14,105 nucleotides of DNA from Fimisoma sp964619315 (GTDB lineage: Bacteria; Bacillota; Clostridia; Peptostreptococcales; Anaerovoracaceae). Location of the stretch: assembly GCA_964619315.1 (NCBI GenBank), contig CAZUEH010000026.1:1-14105 (forward strand), written 5' to 3'. How positions within the stretch are numbered: position 1 is the first letter of the stretch; every line of letters starts with the position of its first letter. Under the pieces are notes generated by a model. It made no database searches, was not told the origin of the DNA, and saw only the letters and a program-made list of their open reading frames with translations. A program made the position numbers and the translations under genes. Positions 6,412 through 13,888 of this stretch are shown one piece after another.

Positions 6412-6449
6412 GTGTCCAAAATCTCGAAACTGACAATTATAAAGGCGAC

Positions 6450-6499
6450 TTTACAAAGATTTTACAAAGTGCATATAACAGATTTGATTTAAATTTGAT
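6450..6499 (+). promoter_or_regulatory. Candidate PhoP-binding region: five hexamers with 11-bp period
   Basis: TTTACA begins at 6450 and 6461, a degenerate CATATA at 6472, and TTTGAT at 6483 and 6494. All are exactly 11 bases apart, so they lie on one DNA face. The first two extend to TTTACAAAG. Bacillus PhoP boxes are TTAACA-like hexamers with this same period. The downstream gene is a phosphate symporter and a phoPR pair lies nearby, so PhoP control is the best inference. Confidence 0.6.
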
Positions 6500-6513
6500 A
6501 AAGTAATTATACT
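6484..6513 (+). promoter_or_regulatory. Probable promoter of the Na+/phosphate symporter gene
   Basis: TTGATT (6484-6489) and TATACT (6508-6513) are 18 bases apart. The -35 is weak (4 of 6), as expected for an activator-dependent promoter. The candidate PhoP sites lie just upstream of and over the -35. Transcription would start near 6520, about 20 bases before the ATG. Confidence 0.45.
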
Positions 6514-6538
6514 TGAATTCATTGAAAGGATTACACTT

Positions 6539-8290
6539 ATGGATATTTTTGATATGCTATCCTTAATAGGAGGCCTATGTTTGTTCCTTTTTGGAATGAA
6601 CGTTATGGGGCAGGCGTTGGAACGTCGAGCAGGAGGCGCCCTTAGAACTCTTCTTGGAAAACTTACAACGAAGAGGAGCACAGGATTTATTACGGGGCTA
6701 GGTGTTACTGCAGTAATCCAAAGTTCATCTGCCACAACGGTAATGGTAGTTGGATTTGTAAACTCTGGACTGATCACCCTTAGACAAGCCATAAATGTTA
6801 TTATGGGTGCCAATGTTGGTACTACAGTAACTGCGTGGGTACTCAGCCTTAGCGGAATTGAAGGCGATAATATTTTCATCAGACTACTTAAGCCGACCTC
6901 TTTTACGCCGGTTGTAGCACTGGTAGGTATAATTTTCTATATGTTCTGCAAGAGTAACAAGAAAAAGGATACTGGAACTATTTTGCTTGGTTTTGCGACA
7001 TTGATGTTTGGTATGGAAGCCATGTCTGCGGCAGTATCGGGACTTGGAGAAGTAGAAGGTTTTCAAAATTTATTCATAATGTTTAAGAATCCAGTGTTAG
7101 GTGTGCTTGCAGGTGCCATCCTAACTGCAGTGATCCAGTCCAGTTCAGCATCAGTAGGAATATTGCAGGCATTGGCTGTAACAGGACAAGTTTCGTATGG
7201 AGCAGCAATACCAATTATAATGGGACAAAATATAGGAACATGTATTACTGCGCTTCTTTCTTCTGTAGGCGCTAACAAAAATGCAAAGCGTGCAGCCATA
7301 GTCCATTTGGCGTTTAATGTAATAGGAACTGTTGTATGGTTGGCAATATTTTGTGTGGTAAAAGCCGTAATGGCCCCAGCGTTCCTTGATACTTCGGCGT
7401 CACTTGTAGGAATAGCTATATCACATTCCATATTCAACATACTTTGTACGGCGCTATTACTGCCTATGACAGGATTACTTGAAAAGGTGGCAAATCGCAT
7501 AGTTCCTGACGCAAAGGCACCAGAAATCATGTCAGAGCTTGATGAGAGACTATTAGCAACTCCTCCATTAGCACTAGAAATGTGTAATTCCGCAACATCA
7601 GAAATGGGACAGGTTACAATTAGTGCAGTAAAAGAAAGTATAGAGGCATTGAGTCACTATACGCCAAAGATAAAAGAATCGGTCGAGGAAAAGGAAGCAA
7701 AGAGCGACCACTATGAAGAAATTCTGGGCGAATATCTCATAAAACTTAGTAGCAATCAAGTTAGCGAAACTGATAGTATAGAGGCTACGAAACTCCTCAA
7801 AATTACAGGCGACTTTGAGCGTATTTCAGACCATGCTTTGAACATAGTAGAGTCAGCCGAAGAACTTGACACAAAGGATTTGAAGTTTACTGATTCGGCA
7901 AGAAAAGAGCTCGGGGTACTGACGGATGCAGTTGAAGAAATCTTTGAATTGGCACTCGAAGCATTCTTGAGTGACGACTTGCAAGCTGCTTCAAAAGTTG
8001 AACCATTGGAACAAATCATAGATGGGCTAAAGGAGCAGATGAGAACTCGTCACATATTGCGTTTGCAACAAGGCAACTGCTCAATAGATACAGGCTTTGT
8101 ATGGTCAGACCTATTGACTGACCTTGAGCGTATAGCAGATCATTGCGACAACATCGCAGGCTGTGTACTTGGTATGGCGTCTCATGATATGAAATCTCAA
8201 AAAGAGATTGGCGAATTCAAAAGTTATGGAGAAGGTTTTAAAAATCAGCTGGAAGAATATGCTGTAAAATATGCTCTTACAAACAAATAA
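6539..8290 (+). CDS. Na+/phosphate symporter with C-terminal PhoU-like domain
   Basis: This 583-residue membrane protein belongs to the NptA/YjbB (Na/Pi cotransporter II) family, which moves phosphate with sodium across the cytoplasmic membrane. The transport part (about 1-320) is an internal repeat. Each half carries the family QSSSA motif: QSSSATT (61-67) and QSSSASV (200-206). Each is followed by a GxNxGTxxTA run (90-99 and 229-238). The hydrophilic C-terminus (about 345-575) is PhoU-like, with DFERISDHALNI and DLERIADHCDNI helices that resemble the metal-binding motifs of PhoU. GAAAGGA (6524-6530) lies 8 bases before the ATG. The gene is alone in its transcript. Direction of transport (uptake or efflux) is not shown by sequence; YjbB-type proteins have been linked to export. 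Confidence 0.93.
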   Translation: MDIFDMLSLIGGLCLFLFGMNVMGQALERRAGGALRTLLGKLTTKRSTGFITGLGVTAVIQSSSATTVMVVGFVNSGLITLRQAINVIMGANVGTTVTAWVLSLSGIEGDNIFIRLLKPTSFTPVVALVGIIFYMFCKSNKKKDTGTILLGFATLMFGMEAMSAAVSGLGEVEGFQNLFIMFKNPVLGVLAGAILTAVIQSSSASVGILQALAVTGQVSYGAAIPIIMGQNIGTCITALLSSVGANKNAKRAAIVHLAFNVIGTVVWLAIFCVVKAVMAPAFLDTSASLVGIAISHSIFNILCTALLLPMTGLLEKVANRIVPDAKAPEIMSELDERLLATPPLALEMCNSATSEMGQVTISAVKESIEALSHYTPKIKESVEEKEAKSDHYEEILGEYLIKLSSNQVSETDSIEATKLLKITGDFERISDHALNIVESAEELDTKDLKFTDSARKELGVLTDAVEEIFELALEAFLSDDLQAASKVEPLEQIIDGLKEQMRTRHILRLQQGNCSIDTGFVWSDLLTDLERIADHCDNIAGCVLGMASHDMKSQKEIGEFKSYGEGFKNQLEEYAVKYALTNK

Positions 8291-8301
8291 GTATTGATTA
8301 C

Positions 8302-8334
8302 AGGCCACCTTTGTAAAACGGGTGGCCTTCTTTT
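8302..8334 (+). terminator. Terminator of the symporter gene
   Basis: AGGCCACC (8302-8309) pairs with GGTGGCCT (8321-8328) across an 11-base loop, followed by TCTTTT. It lies just after the symporter stop. Confidence 0.85.
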
Positions 8335-8345
8335 AACTTAAAGCT

Positions 8346-8380
8346 AAAAAATCGGACATCATGGTGGATGCCCGATTTTT
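8346..8380 (-). terminator. Terminator of the pst-pho operon (works on both strands)
   Basis: AAAAATCGG (8347-8355) pairs with CCGATTTTT (8372-8380), and CATC (8357-8360) with GATG (8367-8370) after one A-C mismatch, around an ATGGTG loop. T runs flank the stem on both strands. It lies 7 bases after the phoR stop and also backs up the symporter terminator. Confidence 0.88.
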
Positions 8381-8386
8381 GTATTT

Positions 8387-10042
8387 CTATTTTTCAAACT
8401 CCACAGTGATTGCGGTGCCTTTTCCTATGGTACTGTTTACTTTTATATTAGCATTGTGAACTTTAGCTGCGTGCTTTACTATTGATAGCCCAAGGCCAGT
8501 TCCGCCAACCTCATTGGAATGACTTTTGTCTACTCTGTAGAACCTCTCAAAGATACGGCTTTGATGGTCTGCTGAAATCCCGATTCCTGTATCGGTGACA
8601 GTAACGGAAGCAGTATTCTCGTTTTCAGCAACATCGATGGTAACTTTGCCGCCTTTAAGATTGTACTTTATTGCGTTTTCGCACAAGTTGTAGATTATAC
8701 TGCTGACGAGGTGCTGAATTCCATTGATAATAACTGGTGCACCAGTAAGGTTGAGAGATATCTCAGCAAGGTTAGCTTCAGGCTCCAAGCTAAGAATTGT
8801 ATTTTGGGCAAGATCATACAAGTTGATATTTTCCCAAGACATGCCCTCTGCACCTTCATCAAGGTGGGACAAGTTTATTATGTCGTCAACCAAGTGAACC
8901 ATTCGCTGCGCCTCGCCATAAATCTTAGAAGATATTGGTTTTAGGTCATCGCTCTTAACCATTCCATTCTTTAGAAGCTCTGCATAGCCGGATATGGAGT
9001 GGAGAGGAGTCCGCAGTTCATGAGAAACATTGGCAGTGAACTCTCTTCGCATCTGCTCCGAATTTTCCTTTTCGGTAACATCAAAGATTAGAAGTGCGAT
9101 ACCAGAAACCATCTTATCTGAAAAAACAGGGCTAGCATTAAATTGGTAATGTCTATCTTGAGATTCAATAACCTTTTGAGATTGCTGGCCGCCTATGGCA
9201 TTGGATAGAACTTCTTGTAAGGCAAGGCTTCGATTTACAGTTATAATATTCTTGCCAACACAGTTTTGATCAGTGTTTAACACATGAGTAGCTGCTTGGT
9301 TAATACTTAATATATTACATTTTGGATTAAGGAGAATTAAGCCCTCTCTCATGCTATCTGTTATAGCTTCAAATTCATCTCGACTTTTTTGAAGCTCGTT
9401 AGATTGTCTTTTTAACTGTTTCTGTTGACTGTGTATTCTTAGCAACAGTGGAGAAAGTTCATCGTATCCCTCGTTAGAAAGTGGTTCGTCTAAGTTAAGC
9501 TCATTGAGAGGTTTAACAATATTTTTAGACAGACGATAAGCTAAAAAGAGGGATAGGGCTATTGCCACAACAATAACTACACATATAGGTTGAAGCATAC
9601 CAAGGACTAAAGTTAGTATGCTGCTTTGTGCAATCGACAACCTTACCACTGTGCCATCATCTAACATTTTGGCTGAATAAATAGTCTTTTCCATCAGAGT
9701 GGATGAATAACGCTCGCTTTTGCCATAGCCATTAGCCAAAGCCTCTTTGATTTCTTCTCGTTCAAAATGGTTTTCCATAGAAAGAGGATCAACCTGGCTA
9801 TCGTATATTACGGTGCCACTAGGATCAACTAAAGTAATACGATAGTTTTTGGCATTTAATTCTTCAAAATATGCAATGCCTTCATTGTTGACGCCTTGAG
9901 CAGCAAGGTCAGTCTGCATTTTAAGTTGATTGTGTTGCACCCCCGAAAAGTATCCGTAGAGTCCGCCCATAATCAATGCAACAGATGCAATTAGAACGGC
10001 AAGGGCTACAATACAAATTGAACGGAAGATTCGCTTTGTCAT
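8387..10042 (-). CDS. phoR: Phosphate-sensing sensor histidine kinase PhoR
   Basis: This 551-residue membrane kinase most likely senses phosphate limitation with PhoU and the Pst transporter and phosphorylates PhoP. Membrane helices at about 9-31 and 142-169 enclose an extracytoplasmic domain (32-141) with a PAS-like strand pattern (RITLVDPSGTVIYDS). A short HAMP-like stretch follows (about 170-220), then a PAS domain (about 222-325). The HisKA box FTANVSHELRTPL (335-347) has phosphoacceptor H341. The ATPase domain has N box NLCENAIKYN (452-461), DTGIGI (484-489), FERFYRVD (498-505) and GGTGLGLS (513-520). All catalytic motifs are intact. The ATG overlaps the phoP stop as ATGA, with GGAGG (10050-10054) as binding site. 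It is the last gene of the operon. Confidence 0.93.
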   Translation of the reverse strand: MTKRIFRSICIVALAVLIASVALIMGGLYGYFSGVQHNQLKMQTDLAAQGVNNEGIAYFEELNAKNYRITLVDPSGTVIYDSQVDPLSMENHFEREEIKEALANGYGKSERYSSTLMEKTIYSAKMLDDGTVVRLSIAQSSILTLVLGMLQPICVVIVVAIALSLFLAYRLSKNIVKPLNELNLDEPLSNEGYDELSPLLLRIHSQQKQLKRQSNELQKSRDEFEAITDSMREGLILLNPKCNILSINQAATHVLNTDQNCVGKNIITVNRSLALQEVLSNAIGGQQSQKVIESQDRHYQFNASPVFSDKMVSGIALLIFDVTEKENSEQMRREFTANVSHELRTPLHSISGYAELLKNGMVKSDDLKPISSKIYGEAQRMVHLVDDIINLSHLDEGAEGMSWENINLYDLAQNTILSLEPEANLAEISLNLTGAPVIINGIQHLVSSIIYNLCENAIKYNLKGGKVTIDVAENENTASVTVTDTGIGISADHQSRIFERFYRVDKSHSNEVGGTGLGLSIVKHAAKVHNANIKVNSTIGKGTAITVEFEK

Positions 10043-10713
10043 ACCTTATCCTCCATCCTGTAACCGACACCACGAACTGTTTCTATGTAGTTGCCGCAAG
10101 GCCCAAGCTTGGTCCTTAGGGTACCTATGTGGACATCAACTGTTCGAGTTTCACCAATATAATCAGCTCCCCAAACCTTAGATAACAGTTGGTCACGGCT
10201 ATATGCTCTTCCGGGATTTTCCAAAAACAACCCAAGAAGTTCGTATTCTTTTAATGTGAGCTGGACACGATTTCCGCAGACTGTAACAGTGTGCTGATTC
10301 ATATCAAGTTCCAATTCCCCAAGTTTAAGAGGCTTGACCTCTTGCGATGGAGCAATCCTTCTTAGAACGGCTTTTATTCTTGAAATCATTTCCATCATTC
10401 CAAAAGGTTTTGTCAAATAATCATCTGCCCCCAAATCAAGGCTGAGCACCTTGTCATACTCTGTCCCCTTGGCAGTAGCCATAATGATAGGGATTTGAGA
10501 AGTTGATGTTTGAGAGCGAAGGGCCTTGAGTATAGTGACGCCATCATCTCCGGGAAGCATCACATCGAGCATTATAAGTTCTGGCTTTTGGGTTTTGAGC
10601 GCCTGAAACAGAGACTCGCCCTCCGAAAAACCCATGGCTTCAAACCCCGCTGAATTAAGAGTGTAAATCATCAAGTCACGGATGCTGCTGTCATCTTCAA
10701 CACAAAAAATCAT
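10039..10713 (-). CDS. phoP: Phosphate regulon response regulator PhoP (PhoB type)
   Basis: This 224-residue OmpR-family regulator has a receiver domain (1-118) with acidic pocket E6-D7-D8, phosphoacceptor D50 in IMLDVMLPG, T80 and K102. The winged-helix DNA-binding domain (about 127-222) includes LTLKEYELLGLFLENPGRAY, TRTVDVHIGTLRTKLG and VRGVGYRM. Once phosphorylated by PhoR it should bind TT(A/T)ACA-type direct repeats, and candidate sites lie before the symporter gene. The ATG abuts the phoU TAA with no spacing, and an AGGAAG inside phoU serves as binding site. The name PhoP follows Gram-positive usage; PhoB is equivalent. Position between phoU and phoR makes the phosphate role very likely. 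Confidence 0.93.
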   Translation of the reverse strand: MIFCVEDDSSIRDLMIYTLNSAGFEAMGFSEGESLFQALKTQKPELIMLDVMLPGDDGVTILKALRSQTSTSQIPIIMATAKGTEYDKVLSLDLGADDYLTKPFGMMEMISRIKAVLRRIAPSQEVKPLKLGELELDMNQHTVTVCGNRVQLTLKEYELLGLFLENPGRAYSRDQLLSKVWGADYIGETRTVDVHIGTLRTKLGPCGNYIETVRGVGYRMEDKV

Positions 10714-11364
10714 TTAGTTCACTTCCTCTCTTGCTCCTGTTATGGAAAACAAAACCCAGTCGGCGATGTTAACTGCGTGGTCTGCAATTCTTTCGAAATA
10801 CTTGGAAATCATCAACAAATCCAAAGCATATTCGCCATCAACTTCGGGCTTACCGAAACGTTCTATTAACATCGATTTTATTTTTTCAAAATATCCATCT
10901 ACTACATCGTCATATTTTATAACGGCTCTTGCTATATCAACATCTTTCTCGACGAAAGCGTTTATACTGTCGGTAACCATTTTAATGGCGGCAACGGCCA
11001 TCTCGTTTATATCTAAAGTGTCGTGGGGCGCACAGATGTGAGCAGTGGTTATGATTTCTGCAATGTCACTGGACTGGTCGCCTATACGCTCCATATCGGT
11101 AATCATTTTGAGGGCCGAAGATATTATTCGCAAATCCTTTGCGACAGGTTGTTGCTGAAGCAGAAGCTTTAGACAAAGTCTTTCTATATCTCGCTCTTTT
11201 TGGCTTATTTGAACAGATAACTCAGGGACACCTCTTGCAAGGTCAAAGTCTCCTGTAGTGAGGGCCTCCGCAGACATTGCAATTGCATTTTCGCAAAGGG
11301 CACCCATTGTTATTAACTCTTCATTAAGCAGTGCAAGCTGCTCATCAAATTTAAGACGCATCAT
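10714..11364 (-). CDS. phoU: Phosphate transport and signalling regulator PhoU
   Basis: PhoU is a cytosolic peripheral protein that connects PstB activity to PhoR signalling and limits phosphate uptake. The 216 residues form two similar three-helix bundles. Each carries the family's metal-binding helix: DMERIGDQSSDIAE (90-103; E92, D96, D100) and YFERIADHAVNIADW (189-203; E191, D195). GGGAGG lies 6 bases before the first ATG, and ATG codons are paired (MM), so either may start. The start overlaps the pstB stop as ATGA. Placement between pstB and phoP is the link between transport and signalling parts of the operon. Confidence 0.96.
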   Translation of the reverse strand: MMRLKFDEQLALLNEELITMGALCENAIAMSAEALTTGDFDLARGVPELSVQISQKERDIERLCLKLLLQQQPVAKDLRIISSALKMITDMERIGDQSSDIAEIITTAHICAPHDTLDINEMAVAAIKMVTDSINAFVEKDVDIARAVIKYDDVVDGYFEKIKSMLIERFGKPEVDGEYALDLLMISKYFERIADHAVNIADWVLFSITGAREEVN

Positions 11365-12110
11365 CCGAACCTCCCTGTTATATAATCTTCTGTACGCTTA
11401 TCCTTGGGCATAGAGAACATTTTATCGGTTTCCGCAAATTCAACCATTTCTCCGAGGAGAAAGAATGCGGTTTTGTCGGAGATACGCACAGCCTGCTGCA
11501 TGTTATGCGTAACTATAATAATAGTATATTGTTTTTTGAGCTCTATGGCAAGGTCTTCTATTTTTGCTGTAGAAATAGGGTCAAGAGCGCTGGTAGGCTC
11601 ATCCATCAGTAGGACTTCCGGTTGAACAGCCAAAGCTCGTGCTATACATAGTCTTTGCTGCTGCCCTCCAGACATTCCAAGGGCAGGTTTTTTCAATCTG
11701 TCCTTGGCCTCATCCCATATTGCAGCATCCCTAAGAGAACCCTCAACTATGTCATCCAGCTTAGCCTTTGAACGAACTCCGTGTGTTCTCGGGCCAAAGG
11801 CGATGTTGTCATAAATACTCATTGGGAAAGGGTTTGGTTTCTGAAAGACCATACCAACTCGCTTTCGCAAAAGATTTATATCCATGTTACCGTAGATATC
11901 GTCGCCATCTAATTGGACTTTTCCTACGATTTTGCAACCTTCAACTAAATCATTCATACGATTCAGGCTTTTGAGCAATGTGGATTTGCCGCAACCCGAA
12001 GGGCCTATAAAGGCGGTGATTTCATTGGGCTTTACATTTAGGTTCACTTGCTTAAGAGCTTGAAAGTTTCCATAATATAAATCCAGATTTTCGACTTTCA
12101 TTTTATCCAT
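11361..12110 (-). CDS. pstB: Phosphate ABC transporter ATP-binding protein PstB
   Basis: PstB is the ATPase that drives phosphate import through PstCA. From the chosen ATG the product has 249 residues. Motifs are Walker A GPSGCGKST (36-44), Q loop Q90 in GMVFQKPNPFP, signature GMSGGQQQRL (145-154), Walker B VLLMDEP (166-172) and H-loop H202. The signature has M in place of the usual L before SGGQ, a mild change. A GTG at 12120-12122 could start a 253-residue form, but the AGGAGG box lies directly against it, whereas it sits 11 bases from the ATG at 12108-12110. The gene overlaps the end of pstA by 8 bases. Confidence 0.96.
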   Translation of the reverse strand: MDKMKVENLDLYYGNFQALKQVNLNVKPNEITAFIGPSGCGKSTLLKSLNRMNDLVEGCKIVGKVQLDGDDIYGNMDINLLRKRVGMVFQKPNPFPMSIYDNIAFGPRTHGVRSKAKLDDIVEGSLRDAAIWDEAKDRLKKPALGMSGGQQQRLCIARALAVQPEVLLMDEPTSALDPISTAKIEDLAIELKKQYTIIIVTHNMQQAVRISDKTAFFLLGEMVEFAETDKMFSMPKDKRTEDYITGRFG

Positions 12111-12981
12111 TATTTTTGCCACCTCCTAATTTTTTTGCCACGAAGCTGGATAGACCATTAATTACAATTACTAGCAGCAGGAGAATTACTGCAGTTGCAT
12201 AGGTTTGATTTATATAAAGACCTTCCCCCGAAATCGAATACATGTGTACTGATAATGTTCTCGTAGAGTCAAAGACACTGCCAGCAGCCTCGGCAACGGT
12301 ACCCGCTGTAAAGATGAGGGCGGCAGACTCTCCCACAATACGACCTATCCCGAGAATGACACCGGATAATATTCCGGGTATAGCGCTTGGCAATATAATG
12401 CGGAACACGGTTCTAAGCTTTCCTGCGCCAAGACCGAAACTACCTTCTCTGTAACTATCAGGTACTGCAAAAAGGGCCTCTTCTGTGGAACGCATGATTA
12501 GGGGCAATATCATAATGCTAAGAGTCAAAGCTCCGGAAAGGAGAGACAAACCAAATTGGAGATACTTGACAAAGAACAGAGAACCAAATAGGCCATAAAC
12601 TATAGAGGGGATTCCCGATAAAGTTTCAGTAGTTATTCGAACTACTCCAACTAGTTTGTTGCCTCTCTTGGCGTACTCGTTTAAGTATATCGCTGAACAA
12701 ATCCCAATAGGAACCGCAAATAGCAAAGCTAAACCAGTCATGTAGAGTGTGTTTATAAGGGCGGGCATTAAGGAAACGTTTTCCGAGTTATATTCCCATG
12801 CAAACAAATCTGGTGTCAGATATGGAATTCCCTTTATTAAAATGTATATTATTATAAAGGCTAAAGCTGCTAAGGTTATGAAAGCAGACATAGCAACAAT
12901 AATAAAAAGTGCAAAGGCTTTTGGGTTATGTTTATAAGCGTGCCACTTATCCTTAAAGGATACAAAATTTATTTGTTTCAT
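12103..12981 (-). CDS. pstA: Phosphate ABC transporter permease PstA
   Basis: PstA is one of two membrane subunits forming the phosphate channel. The 292-residue protein has about six membrane helices. A cytosolic N-terminus is followed by a helix at about 22-50. Later helices surround the conserved TLSGIPSIVYGLFG loop (about 121-134). The EAA-type loop that contacts PstB is seen at about 177-200 (YREGSFGLGAGKLRTVFRII), followed by GRIVGESAAL. AGGAGG lies 8 bases or so before the ATG. The start overlaps the pstC stop by one base (TAATG), so translation is probably coupled. Paralogous to PstC; the distinction rests on order and motifs. Confidence 0.95.
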   Translation of the reverse strand: MKQINFVSFKDKWHAYKHNPKAFALFIIVAMSAFITLAALAFIIIYILIKGIPYLTPDLFAWEYNSENVSLMPALINTLYMTGLALLFAVPIGICSAIYLNEYAKRGNKLVGVVRITTETLSGIPSIVYGLFGSLFFVKYLQFGLSLLSGALTLSIMILPLIMRSTEEALFAVPDSYREGSFGLGAGKLRTVFRIILPSAIPGILSGVILGIGRIVGESAALIFTAGTVAEAAGSVFDSTRTLSVHMYSISGEGLYINQTYATAVILLLLVIVINGLSSFVAKKLGGGKNNG

Positions 12982-13829
12982 TATTTAGTCCTCCTTTTTA
13001 GTAGCGAAAAGGAAAGATTGATTATAAGGATGAATACGAATAGGACTACGGCAGTAGCTATAAGTGCTTCACGGTGAAGGTCTGTAGAGTAACCCATTTC
13101 CATAACTATGTTGGTAGTCAAAGTTCTGACACCGTCGGTTAGCTTAGTTGGTATCACAGTTTGGTTACCAGCCACCATAATAACGGCCATGGTTTCACCA
13201 ATTGCACGGCCCACTCCCAAAACAACACTGGCAAAGATACCGCTCTTGGCCGCCGGAACTACTGTAAAAAAGACGCTTCGCTCGTGAGTAGCCCCAAGAG
13301 CTAACCCGCCTTCATAGTAGTTTTGCGGAACAGCTCTGATAGCCGACTCAGACATGCTGATTATGGTAGGCAAAATCATAATTCCTAGCAGTATGGAAGC
13401 TGTGAGTACGCTGAGTCCTCGCCCGCCAACGAACTGGCGAACAAAGGGGACTAGAATTACCAAACCAAAAAATCCATATACTACCGATGGGATTCCTGCC
13501 ATAAGATTGGTTGCAGGTTTCATGATTTTGTAGAGCCATTTTGGGCAAAACTTTGCCATATATATTGAAGTAAGAATTCCGATAGGCACGCCTATTACTA
13601 AGGCACCTGCAGTAACATAAATGGAGCCTACAATCATCGGCAATATTCCATAAAGATCGTTTGCAGGGCGCCACTGAGTTCCAAACAGGAAGTTGAATAA
13701 TCCAATTTCTTTTATTGCAGGGACACCACTAGCAAACAGGAACATACATATAAGAATTACCGCAGCGATTGAAAACGTAGCGGCTAATAAGAATACCAAC
13801 TTCATTATTGATTCTTTAGCGTTCTTCAT
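12981..13829 (-). CDS. pstC: Phosphate ABC transporter permease PstC
   Basis: PstC pairs with PstA in the membrane. I chose the ATG at 13827-13829, giving 282 residues beginning MKNAKESIMKLVFLLAATF, because GAGGAG lies 7 bases upstream. In-frame ATGs at 13844 and 13883 fall in or before the hairpin and have no good binding site. The first helix spans about 9-34. The conserved MAGIPSVVYGFFG loop and EAA-type segment YEGGLALGATHERSVFF match PstC/PstA permeases, as does GRAIGETMAVIMVAGN. The basic C-terminus KRRTK is cytosolic. It is separated from pstS by about 60 bases that hold a stable hairpin. Confidence 0.95.
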   Translation of the reverse strand: MKNAKESIMKLVFLLAATFSIAAVILICMFLFASGVPAIKEIGLFNFLFGTQWRPANDLYGILPMIVGSIYVTAGALVIGVPIGILTSIYMAKFCPKWLYKIMKPATNLMAGIPSVVYGFFGLVILVPFVRQFVGGRGLSVLTASILLGIMILPTIISMSESAIRAVPQNYYEGGLALGATHERSVFFTVVPAAKSGIFASVVLGVGRAIGETMAVIMVAGNQTVIPTKLTDGVRTLTTNIVMEMGYSTDLHREALIATAVVLFVFILIINLSFSLLKRRTK

Positions 13830-13848
13830 AAAAATACTCCTCATAAGA

Positions 13849-13877
13849 CAAAGGCTACGGCTAAGCCGCAACCTTTG
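13849..13877 (-). other. Stable intercistronic hairpin between pstS and pstC
   Basis: CAAAGG (13849-13854) pairs with CCTTTG (13872-13877), and the pairing continues inward through CGGC and GCCG with two G-U pairs, to a 3-base loop: about 13 bp in all. No T run follows on the minus strand, so it is not a typical terminator. Such hairpins after binding-protein genes often protect the upstream mRNA and raise its level relative to permease mRNA. Confidence 0.65.
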
Positions 13878-13888
13878 AATCACATTTG

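Noticed and set aside
13830..13883. Longer PstC start at 13883 or 13844
   Set aside because: The added residues come from the intercistronic hairpin and binding-site DNA, and only the ATG at 13829 has a well-placed GAGGAG.
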